NCBI GenBank assembly: GCA_003696675.1
Contig: RFGH01000116.1
Location: 1-64,000, forward strand
Direction of reading: 5' to 3'
From: Planctomycetota bacterium
Lineage (GTDB): Bacteria > Planctomycetota > Phycisphaerae > Phycisphaerales > UBA1924
DNA length: 64,000 nt
The notes beneath the pieces are model-generated. The model was not told the origin of the DNA and made no database searches. It saw only the letters and a list, made by a program, of their open reading frames with translations. Below, one piece after another: positions 42,229 to 50,046 of the stretch. A program made the translations under genes and the position numbers. How positions within the stretch are numbered: the first letter of the stretch is position 1; each line of letters begins with the position of its first letter.

Positions 42229-43452
42229 TTGATCGCCGATACCGGATTCGTGCACAACATCCTCGGATGGCTCGGGCTGAGCGGATTGATCATCGCGTCG
42301 GCGATCGTCGCGTTCGGTATCTCCCTGCGCTTCACACGGCCCAAGCGATGGTGCCCGGGGCCGAGGCACCCAGGCCGTTGGTGGCCGACCCGGCTGGTGT
42401 GGATGCGGCGGTGCGGGTATGACCTGTCATCCACACCGACCGGCGTCTGCCCGGAGTGCGGGCACGCCGTTCGCCCAACCCGGAACCTGCGTTGGGCCGG
42501 CCCGGTCCAGCTGACCGGGACCGCCGTGCTGCTCGCGACTGTATCGCTGAGCGCGGCGGGTGCCCGGCGGGCGATCCGGACGGGCTGGTATGTCATCCGG
42601 ACACCCACGACCGTTCTCGTGCTTCTCGAACGCCCCGGCGAAACGGTCGACTTCCGGCTTCAGTCCGAACTGACCCGGCGCTTCGAGCGAGGCGAGGTAA
42701 CCGGCTGGAGCCTCCGCCGGCTCGTTCGTGCGGCCGCCGACGAACTTGAGGCGCCCGGCTCCGCGTGGGGGCCGGACGCGGACGACTACTACGACCAGCG
42801 TCGGGCGCGGATGATCCTGTCGCACGCGTGGCCGGAGTCCCGGCCAATGCTCGAGTCGTTGCTCGCCTCACGCCAGTGGGATAACCGGGCCTTTGCCACC
42901 GATGTGCTGTGGAACCGGATCGAGGGCGAGCCATCGGACGCGTTGCTGGCCGCCACGGTGGACCAACTCCGCGACGACCGGCACCTCGGCAACTCGTACC
43001 AGCTCGGATTCAACGCACGCCAGTCCGTGCGGCGTCTGGTCCTTCATCTGGACCGCGCGCTGCCGCTGTTGGAGGCATCGCTCGATGCAGAGGACGACCA
43101 GCAGCGGTATCTCGCGGCGGCGATCATCGCGGGAGAGCGGGCCGGGCCGCGGCAGGCGCGGGCCGCGGAGATCTTGGTAGAGCGTCTGGGATTGAACGAC
43201 ACGCGGAGCGATGCGATCGTGGCCGCGGGCGTGCTCGCCCTCGCCGGACCGGAAGCAGACGCGGCACTGATCGCCGGATCGGAGTCCAACGATCCGCAGC
43301 GTTCGGCCTGGTCCCGGGCGATCCTCGACCGCCGAGCTGGCGTGCCGTGGGAGCAGATCGAACCGCGCCTGGAGTCGCATCGGCTGACCACCCGCACGCG
43401 TGAGCCGTTCGCGCCGGACACCGTCTCGGCAGTGAGCATGCTGGGCTATTGA
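42229..43452 (+). CDS. Membrane protein with zinc-ribbon motif and HEAT-like C-terminus
   Basis: A 407-residue protein. The first membrane helix (LGLSGLIIASAIVAFGISL) is followed by a double-CxxC-like element, RRCGYDLSSTPTGVCPECGH, common in planctomycete membrane proteins, and a second membrane helix (LTGTAVLLATVSLSAAGA). The C-terminal half is helical and repetitive (PMLESLLASRQWDNRAFATD, ALPLLEASLDAEDDQQRYLA), like HEAT repeats. Start TTG 42229, 4 bases after the preceding stop. It lies between the two fusion partners; its role is unknown. Confidence 0.6.
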   Translation: MIADTGFVHNILGWLGLSGLIIASAIVAFGISLRFTRPKRWCPGPRHPGRWWPTRLVWMRRCGYDLSSTPTGVCPECGHAVRPTRNLRWAGPVQLTGTAVLLATVSLSAAGARRAIRTGWYVIRTPTTVLVLLERPGETVDFRLQSELTRRFERGEVTGWSLRRLVRAAADELEAPGSAWGPDADDYYDQRRARMILSHAWPESRPMLESLLASRQWDNRAFATDVLWNRIEGEPSDALLAATVDQLRDDRHLGNSYQLGFNARQSVRRLVLHLDRALPLLEASLDAEDDQQRYLAAAIIAGERAGPRQARAAEILVERLGLNDTRSDAIVAAGVLALAGPEADAALIAGSESNDPQRSAWSRAILDRRAGVPWEQIEPRLESHRLTTRTREPFAPDTVSAVSMLGY

Positions 43453-43461
43453 TCGGGCGGG

Positions 43462-43473
43462 TATGCTCCGCCC
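43462..43473 (+). promoter_or_regulatory. TATGCT hexamer and hairpin before the aminotransferase start
   Basis: TATGCT (43462-43467) stands 6 bases before the ATG at 43474. GGGCGG (43455-43460) pairs with CCGCCC (43468-43473) across it. Confidence 0.45.
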
Positions 43474-44415
43474 ATGCTCCAGACCTTCAACGAGAAGAAT
43501 CGGGACCTGCTCGTCAATATCAACGGCACGCTGGTCCACCGCGATCAGGCCGGTATCAGCCCCTTCGACTCCGCGGTGCAGGGCGGGGACGCTGTCTGGG
43601 AGGGTCTGCGGCTGTACGACGGGAAGATCTTCACCCTCGATGAGCACCTGGAGCGCCTCCGTCGCTCGGCCAAAGCCCTCGCGTTCACCCAGATACCCAC
43701 CCGCGATGAGCTGGTCTCAGAGATCAGGAAAACGCTCGAAGCCAACAACATGCGCGACGGTGTCCATATCCGCCTGACACTGACGCGGGGCGTGAAGATC
43801 ACCAGCGGGATGGATCCGAGACTGAACCAATCCGGCCCGACGCTCATTGTGCTGGCCGAGCACAAGGCGCCTGTCTACGGCGACGGCACGGGCAAGGGTG
43901 TCACGCTGATCACCAGCAGCATCCGTCGATTCCCGCCGGACTGCATGGATCCCAACATCCATCACAACAATCTGATCCAGTCGATCATGGCCAAGGTCGA
44001 AGCCAATGTCGCCGGAGCCGACGACGCACTGATGCTCGACCAGCGCGGCTTCGTGGCCGAGACCAACGCGACGCACATTTTCATCGTGTCCGAGTACCCT
44101 GCCCACGCGGGCAAGCCGGAGATGGTCGTCCAGACGCCGCGGACCGTGGCCTGCCCGGAGGGCATCACACGGCGTGTCATCCTCGATCTGTGCGCCGCCG
44201 ACGGCATCCCGTGCGTCGAGCGGGACATCAGCCTGACTCATGTCTACAACGCCGCCGAGTGCTTCACAACCGGCACGATGGGCGAGATCGCGTGGGTCGA
44301 ACGAGTGGATGGACGCCCGATCGGCTCCGATGCGCCACGCATGGGCCGCGTGACGGCCCGGCTTCGAGAGCTGTTCCGGGCGAAAACGCGAAACGAGGGG
44401 GTGCGGGTCGTCTGA
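43474..44415 (+). CDS. Class IV PLP aminotransferase, branched-chain-aminotransferase-like
   Basis: A 313-residue fold-type IV PLP enzyme: LVNINGTLVHRDQAGISPFD, AVQGGDAVWEGLRLYDGKIF, HIRLTLTRGVKITSG, MDPNIHHNNLIQSIMAKVEA, DDALMLDQRGFVAETNATHI and TTGTMGEIAWVERVDGR. The last motif and the HHNN stretch match the aminotransferase domain fused to a sulfotransferase-like domain in plants. It may act in branched-chain amino acid metabolism, but specificity is unproven. A leaderless start is suggested by TATGCT 6 bases upstream. Confidence 0.88.
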   Translation: MLQTFNEKNRDLLVNINGTLVHRDQAGISPFDSAVQGGDAVWEGLRLYDGKIFTLDEHLERLRRSAKALAFTQIPTRDELVSEIRKTLEANNMRDGVHIRLTLTRGVKITSGMDPRLNQSGPTLIVLAEHKAPVYGDGTGKGVTLITSSIRRFPPDCMDPNIHHNNLIQSIMAKVEANVAGADDALMLDQRGFVAETNATHIFIVSEYPAHAGKPEMVVQTPRTVACPEGITRRVILDLCAADGIPCVERDISLTHVYNAAECFTTGTMGEIAWVERVDGRPIGSDAPRMGRVTARLRELFRAKTRNEGVRVV

Positions 44416-44417
44416 AA

Positions 44418-45227
44418 CTACGCAGCCGGCTCCCCCGTACGCGTCGTCGCGCTCGGTTCCCGTTTTTCGCCCAGCAGTGACTTTGGACGCACCGGCGTCT
44501 CCTTCACGCCCGACGCCTGAATCCAGCCGATCGCTTCGTCGACATCGTCGGTCATCCGGATCAGGTCCGGATCTCGCGGCGAGATCACACCCTCCTCCAC
44601 CATGCGCGTGCGGATGAAGTTCATCGGGCGTTCCCAGAAATCCGATCCCATCACGATCATCGGGAACTGCTGGATCTTGCCGGTCTGGATCAGCACCGCC
44701 GTCTCGAAGATCTCGTCGAGCGTGCCGAAGCCGCCCGGCATCGCCACGAAGGCATCGGAATACTTGACCAGCATCACCTTGCGCACGAAGAAATAGCGGA
44801 ACTCGACGAACTTATCAAGATAGGGGTTGGGCTCCTGCTCCATCGGCAGCTGGATGTTGCACCCGATTGAAAGCCCGTTCGCTTCCCGAGCCCCGCGGTT
44901 GGCCGCTTCCATAATGCCCGGCCCACCGCCCGTCATGGTCGCGTATCCCGACTCGGCGAGCGCCGATCCCAGACGCCGCGCCAGCTCGTAGTACCGGTGC
45001 CCCGGCTCAAACCGGGCCGAGCCGAACACCGTGACGCACGGGCCGATAAAGTGCAGCTGACGGAAGCCCCGAATGAACTCGGCGAAGATGCGGACCGACC
45101 GGATCAGCTCTTCCCGTCGAAGCTTCGGGCCTTCGAGCAGCCGGTGCTCGTCGCCCCGAGGCGGCCGCTTGCCCCAGAGGGTCCAGGGAGAGGCGGATCG
45201 ATGGTTCGCAGGCATCTGGTTGGTCAT
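44418..45227 (-). CDS. LOG/TIGR00730-family Rossmann protein
   Basis: A 269-residue protein with GPCVTVFGSARFEPGHRYYE, the nucleotide-binding MTGGGPGIMEAANRGA and the signature AMPGGFGTLDEIFETAVLIQ, which defines the LOG (lonely guy) / PpnN-type nucleotide phosphoribohydrolase family. Such enzymes release free bases from nucleoside monophosphates. The N-terminus is extended by about 60 residues. Start ATG 45227 is the most likely of three; the upstream context is weak. It is convergent with the aminotransferase gene, 2 bases apart. Confidence 0.87.
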   Translation of the reverse strand: MTNQMPANHRSASPWTLWGKRPPRGDEHRLLEGPKLRREELIRSVRIFAEFIRGFRQLHFIGPCVTVFGSARFEPGHRYYELARRLGSALAESGYATMTGGGPGIMEAANRGAREANGLSIGCNIQLPMEQEPNPYLDKFVEFRYFFVRKVMLVKYSDAFVAMPGGFGTLDEIFETAVLIQTGKIQQFPMIVMGSDFWERPMNFIRTRMVEEGVISPRDPDLIRMTDDVDEAIGWIQASGVKETPVRPKSLLGEKREPSATTRTGEPAA

Positions 45228-45352
45228 AAGGACATGAGTATCGGCCACCAACGCCCCGGACCCATGATTGCCGGGGATCGACCGAACAAAACACCCTTTT
45301 TAGGGGATAAATCAGACTCACTTGAACAGCCGGTCCAGACCGATCAAAGATC

Positions 45353-46174
45353 ATGATGATGCTGGGCACGATCCTCATCGGGTTCGCCCTGAACACGGGC
45401 GGGCCGCAGGCTATGCAGATGACCGAGAGCAGCGGCACCGCCGACCTCGTCATCGACGCCACCCGGCGCGGGCGGGCGAGGCTGTCGCTCATGCGGGCGG
45501 ACGGCGTGGAACTTGCATGGATCGAGGGCGAGGTGGTCCTTCCATCGTTCGGCAGCACAGGGCTGGTTCCCGATCAGTTCCGATTCGACGCCCCGCGGCT
45601 CGATGGCGACGGTCCCAGCAGCCCGCAGACCGGCGACTCGCTTCGTTTGATCATCGACCGTGACACCGCGTTGCGGGACGGTGGCATCTCCGGGGCGACC
45701 GGTGCGATCACGGGAGATGACGGGCTGATGCGTCTGTCTTCCCTCGCTTCCGGGGAGGGCGAGTACGACATCTACGACCTGACGCTCGCTTGGGACGCCT
45801 TCCGTCCCGGGCCGGTCACCGTGTCGTTCATCGGCGGGCTCAAGGCGATCGACGCCCACTTCGGAAGAACGATCGACGAAGGCGGCACCGCCACCTATCG
45901 CGATGCGCGTGGCGTGGTCGCGGTGCCAGTGGTCGGCGGCGGCGTCTCATGGGCCATCGCCGACGGATTCGCGCTCTCGGGCACCGCGAGCACGCAGACC
46001 TTCGACGGCCAGGGCACCGTGCTCGACATGTCTGCCGAGACGAGCATCCGGCTTGCGCCGAATGTGGGGCTCAGCGCCGGATACCAGTTCATCCGCAGCG
46101 CGATCGAAGTCCAATCGCTGAGCGCCCAGCTCGAGCGGGAGGGCGTCTACGCCCGAATCCAGATCCTTTTCTGA
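45353..46174 (+). CDS. Exported or outer-membrane beta-rich protein of unknown function
   Basis: A 273-residue protein. The first about 18 residues (MMMLGTILIGFALNTGGPQA) are a weak signal peptide. The rest is beta-rich with alternating hydrophobics (GPVTVSFIGGLKAIDAHFGR, VAVPVVGGGVSWAIADGFAL, ETSIRLAPNVGLSAGYQFIR) and ends in an aromatic residue (ARIQILF), as in beta-barrel outer-membrane proteins. No family is recognised. Three consecutive ATGs (45353-45361) leave the exact start open. Convergent with the aminotransferase at 46185. Confidence 0.6.
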   Translation: MMMLGTILIGFALNTGGPQAMQMTESSGTADLVIDATRRGRARLSLMRADGVELAWIEGEVVLPSFGSTGLVPDQFRFDAPRLDGDGPSSPQTGDSLRLIIDRDTALRDGGISGATGAITGDDGLMRLSSLASGEGEYDIYDLTLAWDAFRPGPVTVSFIGGLKAIDAHFGRTIDEGGTATYRDARGVVAVPVVGGGVSWAIADGFALSGTASTQTFDGQGTVLDMSAETSIRLAPNVGLSAGYQFIRSAIEVQSLSAQLEREGVYARIQILF

Positions 46175-46184
46175 TTCTGGCCGC

Positions 46185-47441
46185 TCACTTCGACATCAAC
46201 CGGGCAAGCGTGTCGAGGCCCTCGGCCAGGCGGGCCGGGTTGGTCGCGTAGCTGATGCGGAAGTGTGTGTCCTTGGCGGAGAACACGCCGCCCGGGACCA
46301 CAAGCACGCCGTGCTCGGCCGCCAACTCGGTGAACTGGCTGCCAGACATGCCGAGGTGTTCCGGGACCTTGACCCATGCGTAGAACGCGCCGCCGGGCGG
46401 GGCGATGTGGGTGAGCGGACCGAGCCTGTCCACGATCATGTCGCGCCGCTGCTGGTAGTTCAGGACGACCGGGTCCATATCCGCGTCGAAGCAGGACGCG
46501 GCCGCCACCTGCAGCGGTGTTGGTGCGCACACAAAAGTGTACTGGTGGAACTTGACCATCGCCTCGAGCAGCCAGCCCGGGCCCGCGGCGTAGCCCAATC
46601 GCCATCCGGTGCATCCGTAGGTCTTGCCGAATCCGCGGATCAGCAGTACGGTATCCTGGGCCCCCGGCAACCGCGCCGGGCTGGGGCAACGCCGGACCGA
46701 TGCATCGCGGGCGCAGGCGTCCGTCCTCGCATCGGGGAAGGCAAACGCGTCGTAGATCTCGTCGGACATCAGGATCACGCCGCGCGAACGGCAGAGATCC
46801 AGCAGATCCGCGCAGGTCTTCTTGCTCGCCACCACACCGTTCGGGTTCGCGGGCGTATTGAAGAGCACGAAGCGCGTCTTGTCGGTCAGCAATGGCTCGA
46901 CCCGCTCGGCCGTCATCTCCCCGTCTTCGCCGGTATCGCACGGCACCGCGGTCGCGTGGCACATGCGGGCCAGTTCGGGATAGCTGACGAAATACGGGTC
47001 TGGGATCACGCACTCATCGCCGGGATCCAGCAGCGCGAGATAGGCCAGCGTCAATGCGCCCGAGGTGCCCGTGGTCGCGAGGATGCCCGGCGCATTCCCC
47101 GGCGTGCCGGCGGGGACGCAATCCCAGCCGAGATCCATCGCCAGATAGTCCCGGATGCGGGCGACCAGCCCCGGATCGCCTGTGCTTGGCGTGTAACCGT
47201 TGCGCCCCGCGCGGATCGCGTCGATGGCCGCGTGCTGCACGGTCTCGGGAACCGGAAAATCCGGCTGCCCGATGGTCAGGTTGACCGCGTCCGGCATGGT
47301 CGCCGCGCGGGCGAGGATTCTGCGGATGCCGGACGATTGCAACGAGGCCGCCCGCCGGGAAGGGCCCAGCGTGCGGATGGCGTCGTGATTCGCTTGAGCG
47401 GGCACCGGCTGCGAGGCGGTCTCGTCCACCGGGTTACTCAC
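46185..47441 (-). CDS. Class I/II PLP aminotransferase
   Basis: A 418-residue aspartate-aminotransferase-fold enzyme: VNLTIGQPDFPVPETVQHAA, NGYTPSTGDPGLVARI, TGTSGALTLAYLALLDPGDE, FNTPANPNGVVASKK, the Asp in GVILMSDEIYDAF, and the PLP Lys in LIRGFGKTYGCTGWRLGYA. Typical of the MalY/AspC group; the amino donor is not defined. GTG start at 47441 overlaps the stop of the small basic protein gene by 8 bases. Confidence 0.93.
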   Translation of the reverse strand: MSNPVDETASQPVPAQANHDAIRTLGPSRRAASLQSSGIRRILARAATMPDAVNLTIGQPDFPVPETVQHAAIDAIRAGRNGYTPSTGDPGLVARIRDYLAMDLGWDCVPAGTPGNAPGILATTGTSGALTLAYLALLDPGDECVIPDPYFVSYPELARMCHATAVPCDTGEDGEMTAERVEPLLTDKTRFVLFNTPANPNGVVASKKTCADLLDLCRSRGVILMSDEIYDAFAFPDARTDACARDASVRRCPSPARLPGAQDTVLLIRGFGKTYGCTGWRLGYAAGPGWLLEAMVKFHQYTFVCAPTPLQVAAASCFDADMDPVVLNYQQRRDMIVDRLGPLTHIAPPGGAFYAWVKVPEHLGMSGSQFTELAAEHGVLVVPGGVFSAKDTHFRISYATNPARLAEGLDTLARLMSK

Positions 47442-47592
47442 GGACCTTGGTCTTGGGCAGGCCGAGCGCGCCCTTGTCCTTGCCGGAGTGGCGCTTCTCG
47501 TCCTTGAGGGCCTCGATACGCTCGTGACGCTTCATCACCGAACGCTTGGTGGTCAGGTTACCCTCGGTCTTCAACGAACGATCGATGCTCAT
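47434..47592 (-). CDS. Small basic protein, PVC-superphylum type
   Basis: A 52-residue protein read directly from the sequence: it starts MSIDRSLKTEGNLTTKRSVM and continues KRHERIEALKDEKRHSGKDK, ending LGLPKTKVRE. It is strongly basic, without Cys or membrane segment. It fits the small basic protein family conserved in Planctomycetes, Verrucomicrobia and Chlamydiae (start pattern MSIDRSLK, ERIE-x-LK, GLPK). The function is unproven; rRNA binding is suggested for the group. GGGAG precedes the ATG. The last 8 bases overlap the aminotransferase start. Confidence 0.85.
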   Translation of the reverse strand: MSIDRSLKTEGNLTTKRSVMKRHERIEALKDEKRHSGKDKGALGLPKTKVRE

Positions 47593-47650
47593 GTCCGGCT
47601 CCCGCGGGCAGCCCGCGTCTCGTCTGTGATCCGCCCGGCGACCGGGTCGG

Positions 47651-48463
47651 TCAGGGGTCGTACTTCCGCCACAATGTCTGGGAGAAGTTCGATCCTCCCC
47701 GGCGGTCCCGCATCCAATCCGCGCCGATCGAGGAGATCAGACGCTCGTGGTCCCGACGCTCGGGACCCATGCTGCTGTACTGCCCGCTGGGCACCGCAAG
47801 CCCAAGGGAGTACAGCGTATAGCGGGCGGGATTGTTGGCCGATCCGTCGCCCGAGTCCACCGGCACACCGATGGCCCGGACCCCTCGCGAGGCCAGATAA
47901 CCAATGGCATCGATCGCCTGATCGGCCGGAAGAGTGGCCAGTTCCAGATAGTTCGACCCCGGCACGCGAGGATCGGCCGCCCGAAGCCCGTCGGCGTGCA
48001 GCACCCAGTTGGCAGGCAGTGCCCCGGGACGCGGGATCTGGGGCTGCAACTGAGCCTGAGATTGCTCGGAGGAGCGGCCGCCGGAGAGTTGACGCACGGG
48101 GTCCGAGGTCGGCACGGGAGCCGCCTGGCGGGGAGGGGTTACGATGGCCTCATCCCGGACAAGGGGGGTGAGTTCCGCCTTTCCCGCACCGAAACCGATC
48201 CGATAGCCGGCGACCCAGGCCACAACCACGAGGGCGAGCGCGACCGCGATGCCCAGATAGAGCTTGGTCGAACTCAGGCGGATCTCCCCGGTCTGAACGG
48301 GCTCATCCTCAAAGGTGGCGGCGGAACGCTCCGCACGGGTCACGCCCGCCGTGGACCATGGGATGCCGGGCTCGCTCACCTTGACTGGCGTGGGGCGGTC
48401 GCTCGCGGATTGGCCGCGCTCACGGAGCAGCTCGAACAGAGGCGGACCGGCACGCTTGGACAT
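47651..48463 (-). CDS. Membrane-anchored protein with SPOR-like C-terminal domain
   Basis: A 270-residue protein. A cytoplasmic N-terminal region (about 70 residues) leads to one membrane helix (LGIAVALALVVVAWVAGYRI). A Pro/Gln-rich linker follows, then a C-terminal alpha/beta domain (GSNYLELATLPADQAIDAIG, YLASRGVRAIGVPVDSG, YTLYSLGLAVPSGQYS) resembling SPOR-like domains. Peptidoglycan binding is possible but not shown. The ATG at 48463 has TACGAT 5 bases before it and no Shine-Dalgarno. Divergent from the ferredoxin gene. Confidence 0.65.
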   Translation of the reverse strand: MSKRAGPPLFELLRERGQSASDRPTPVKVSEPGIPWSTAGVTRAERSAATFEDEPVQTGEIRLSSTKLYLGIAVALALVVVAWVAGYRIGFGAGKAELTPLVRDEAIVTPPRQAAPVPTSDPVRQLSGGRSSEQSQAQLQPQIPRPGALPANWVLHADGLRAADPRVPGSNYLELATLPADQAIDAIGYLASRGVRAIGVPVDSGDGSANNPARYTLYSLGLAVPSGQYSSMGPERRDHERLISSIGADWMRDRRGGSNFSQTLWRKYDP

Positions 48464-48468
48464 GCCCG

Positions 48469-48503
48469 ATCGTATGCTCACGCGAGACGCCGGGAGCTAT
48501 ACT
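48469..48503. promoter_or_regulatory. Divergent hexamers between the SPOR-like and ferredoxin genes
   Basis: Minus-strand TACGAT (48474-48469) is 5 bases before the ATG at 48463. Plus-strand TATACT (48498-48503) is 9 bases before the ATG at 48513. Confidence 0.45.
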
Positions 48504-48512
48504 CTGCCCATC

Positions 48513-49058
48513 ATGGCGATCCGCGACGATGAACTGATGAACATCAATCCCGCCCCCATGACGGCGGGCGAGGCCGTCTACCTGCCCGAGATCATCAAGG
48601 GCTTCGGGACGACCCTTCGGCACATGTTCACCAGCTGGGGTCAGGGTCGCACCAGCCGCACCCTGCAGTATCCCGAACAACGGCGGGAGAACCTTCCCGT
48701 CGAAGAGGGCGGGATCGAGAAGAGCAACTTCCGCGGCTTCCACCGCCTGAATCGGGATGAGGCGGGACGCGTCAAGTGCGTCGCCTGCATGATGTGCCCG
48801 ACCATCTGCCCTGCCAACTGCATCCATATCGAGGCGGCTGAAAGCCCTTGGGACGATCGCGAAAAGTACCCGGCCAAGTTCGAGATCGACGAACTACGCT
48901 GTATTTTCTGCGGGATGTGCGAAGAGGCCTGCCCGGTCGACGCGATCGAACTGACCCCCGTCTATGACATCGTTGGCCTGACCCGCCAGGAGATGGTGTT
49001 CGACAAGAACAAACTGCTGTCCATGTATGATTTGACCATCGAACAGAAGCCCATGTGA
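48513..49058 (+). CDS. NuoI-like 2x[4Fe-4S] ferredoxin-type protein
   Basis: A 181-residue protein with two tetranuclear iron-sulfur motifs, KCVACMMCPTICPANCIHIE and RCIFCGMCEEACPVDAIELT, and the NuoI-like start LPEIIKGFGTTLRHMF. In complex I this subunit links the flavin module to the quinone module. Here it stands alone, with no other nuo gene next to it, so it may either be a dispersed NuoI or serve another redox complex. The C-terminus (MVFDKNKLLSMYD) is usual for NuoI. Confidence 0.85.
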   Translation: MAIRDDELMNINPAPMTAGEAVYLPEIIKGFGTTLRHMFTSWGQGRTSRTLQYPEQRRENLPVEEGGIEKSNFRGFHRLNRDEAGRVKCVACMMCPTICPANCIHIEAAESPWDDREKYPAKFEIDELRCIFCGMCEEACPVDAIELTPVYDIVGLTRQEMVFDKNKLLSMYDLTIEQKPM

Positions 49059-49106
49059 ACGACGCGGGCCTCTCGCGCTCTTTTCAGTGAATGGGCGAAG
49101 AAAGAA

Positions 49107-49138
49107 AGCGAGCCGTACCTTTCGGGGTCCGGCTCGCT
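49107..49138. terminator. Hairpin between the ferredoxin gene and the convergent PEP-CTERM gene
   Basis: AGCGAGCCG (49107-49115) pairs with CGGCTCGCT (49130-49138). Confidence 0.65.
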
Positions 49139-49162
49139 GCGTTTGGGTCGGAACATAGTCTC

Positions 49163-49708
49163 TCAGCGGCGACGGCGGGTAGCCATCAAACCACCGAGAC
49201 CGAGCATCGCAACCGAAGCCGGTGCGGGGACAATGCTAAAGCCGACGGCCAGCTTGTAGTCGAAGTTTTCCGAGTGGCCGATGCCATCGAAGAGCTCATC
49301 GGTATCGACCGAATTGCTGAAGGCGTCACCGAATCCGGAGAAGCCGATGTAGTATGTTCCAGCCGCAAGATTAGAGATCTGAAGGGAAGGCATGAACCCC
49401 ACGCCCGAGTCGTCGTCAAAGGCGATGACATCGCCGCCGGCGGTGACGATCTGGAGGATGCCATCGCCTGCAGCGGGCGAGAAGGCGGCAAACACGGACA
49501 AGGATGCCGAATCGTTCAAGGTAAAGCCGAACCAATCCACATCGTTATCGCCAAGGGCGGCGCTCACCAGCACGGAGCCGCCCGGATAGGCGAAGTTGCC
49601 GATGTCGTTGGCCGAGGCGATCGTGTTATTCGACTCGGTTTCGCTGAACGATCCCGCCGCGGCTGAACCGACTATCGCCGCGATCGCGAGCAACCCTAGG
49701 GACCTCAT
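49163..49708 (-). CDS. PEP-CTERM-like exported protein with pre-peptidase-type domain
   Basis: A 181-residue exported protein. After the signal peptide (LLAIAAIVGSAAAG) comes SFSETESNNTIASANDIGNF, the start of a PPC (bacterial pre-peptidase C-terminal) beta domain, with DVDWFGFTLNDSASLSVFAA, GDVIAFDDDSG and GTYYIGFSGFG. The C-terminus is VPAPASVAMLGLGGLMA then TRRRR. Likely surface exposed; no enzyme is fused. GGAGAG precedes the ATG at 49708. It is divergent from a second PEP-CTERM gene at 50047. Confidence 0.85.
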   Translation of the reverse strand: MRSLGLLAIAAIVGSAAAGSFSETESNNTIASANDIGNFAYPGGSVLVSAALGDNDVDWFGFTLNDSASLSVFAAFSPAAGDGILQIVTAGGDVIAFDDDSGVGFMPSLQISNLAAGTYYIGFSGFGDAFSNSVDTDELFDGIGHSENFDYKLAVGFSIVPAPASVAMLGLGGLMATRRRR

Positions 49709-50046
49709 GGTTTCTCTCCTTCTCTCTCGTTTGAGATCCGACGCTCTCTCATGCGCCGGAGTACAGGCAACTCCCGGACCGGCGCATATTACCGGAACCT
49801 CCCCATGTCTTGGTCAGAAATTCCCGCATTTCCAGACAATATTTCGGATGGCTCAGCCTGGCTCAATGCCCGATAACCAACCGAATGTCCTTTCATTGCC
49901 CTAACAGACTGTCGGTCATGCCAAAAAACCGGAGGATCGCTGGCACGCTCTCGGACCTTGGCTCCTCATGGTGTCGCGGACGCTTCTCTTTTTGGAGGGG
50001 GGAGCTGCCGACCGACTGTACAGATGTACAGAGAGGAGACCGCCCC
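49709..50046. promoter_or_regulatory. Divergent intergenic region between two PEP-CTERM genes
   Basis: 338 bases without a gene. It holds a perfect inverted repeat ATGCGCCGG (49751-49759) / CCGGCGCAT (49779-49787), a minus-strand TAATAT (49791-49786) that may be a -10 for the 49708 gene, and a LexA-box-like palindrome at 50017-50032. Otherwise it is not repetitive. Confidence 0.55.
50017..50032 (+). promoter_or_regulatory. LexA-box-like palindrome CTGT-N8-ACAG
   Basis: CTGTACA GA TGTACAG is a perfect 7-bp inverted repeat with 2-base centre and fits CTGT-N8-ACAG. It ends 14 bases before the ATG at 50047, next to the ribosome site. Confidence 0.45.
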
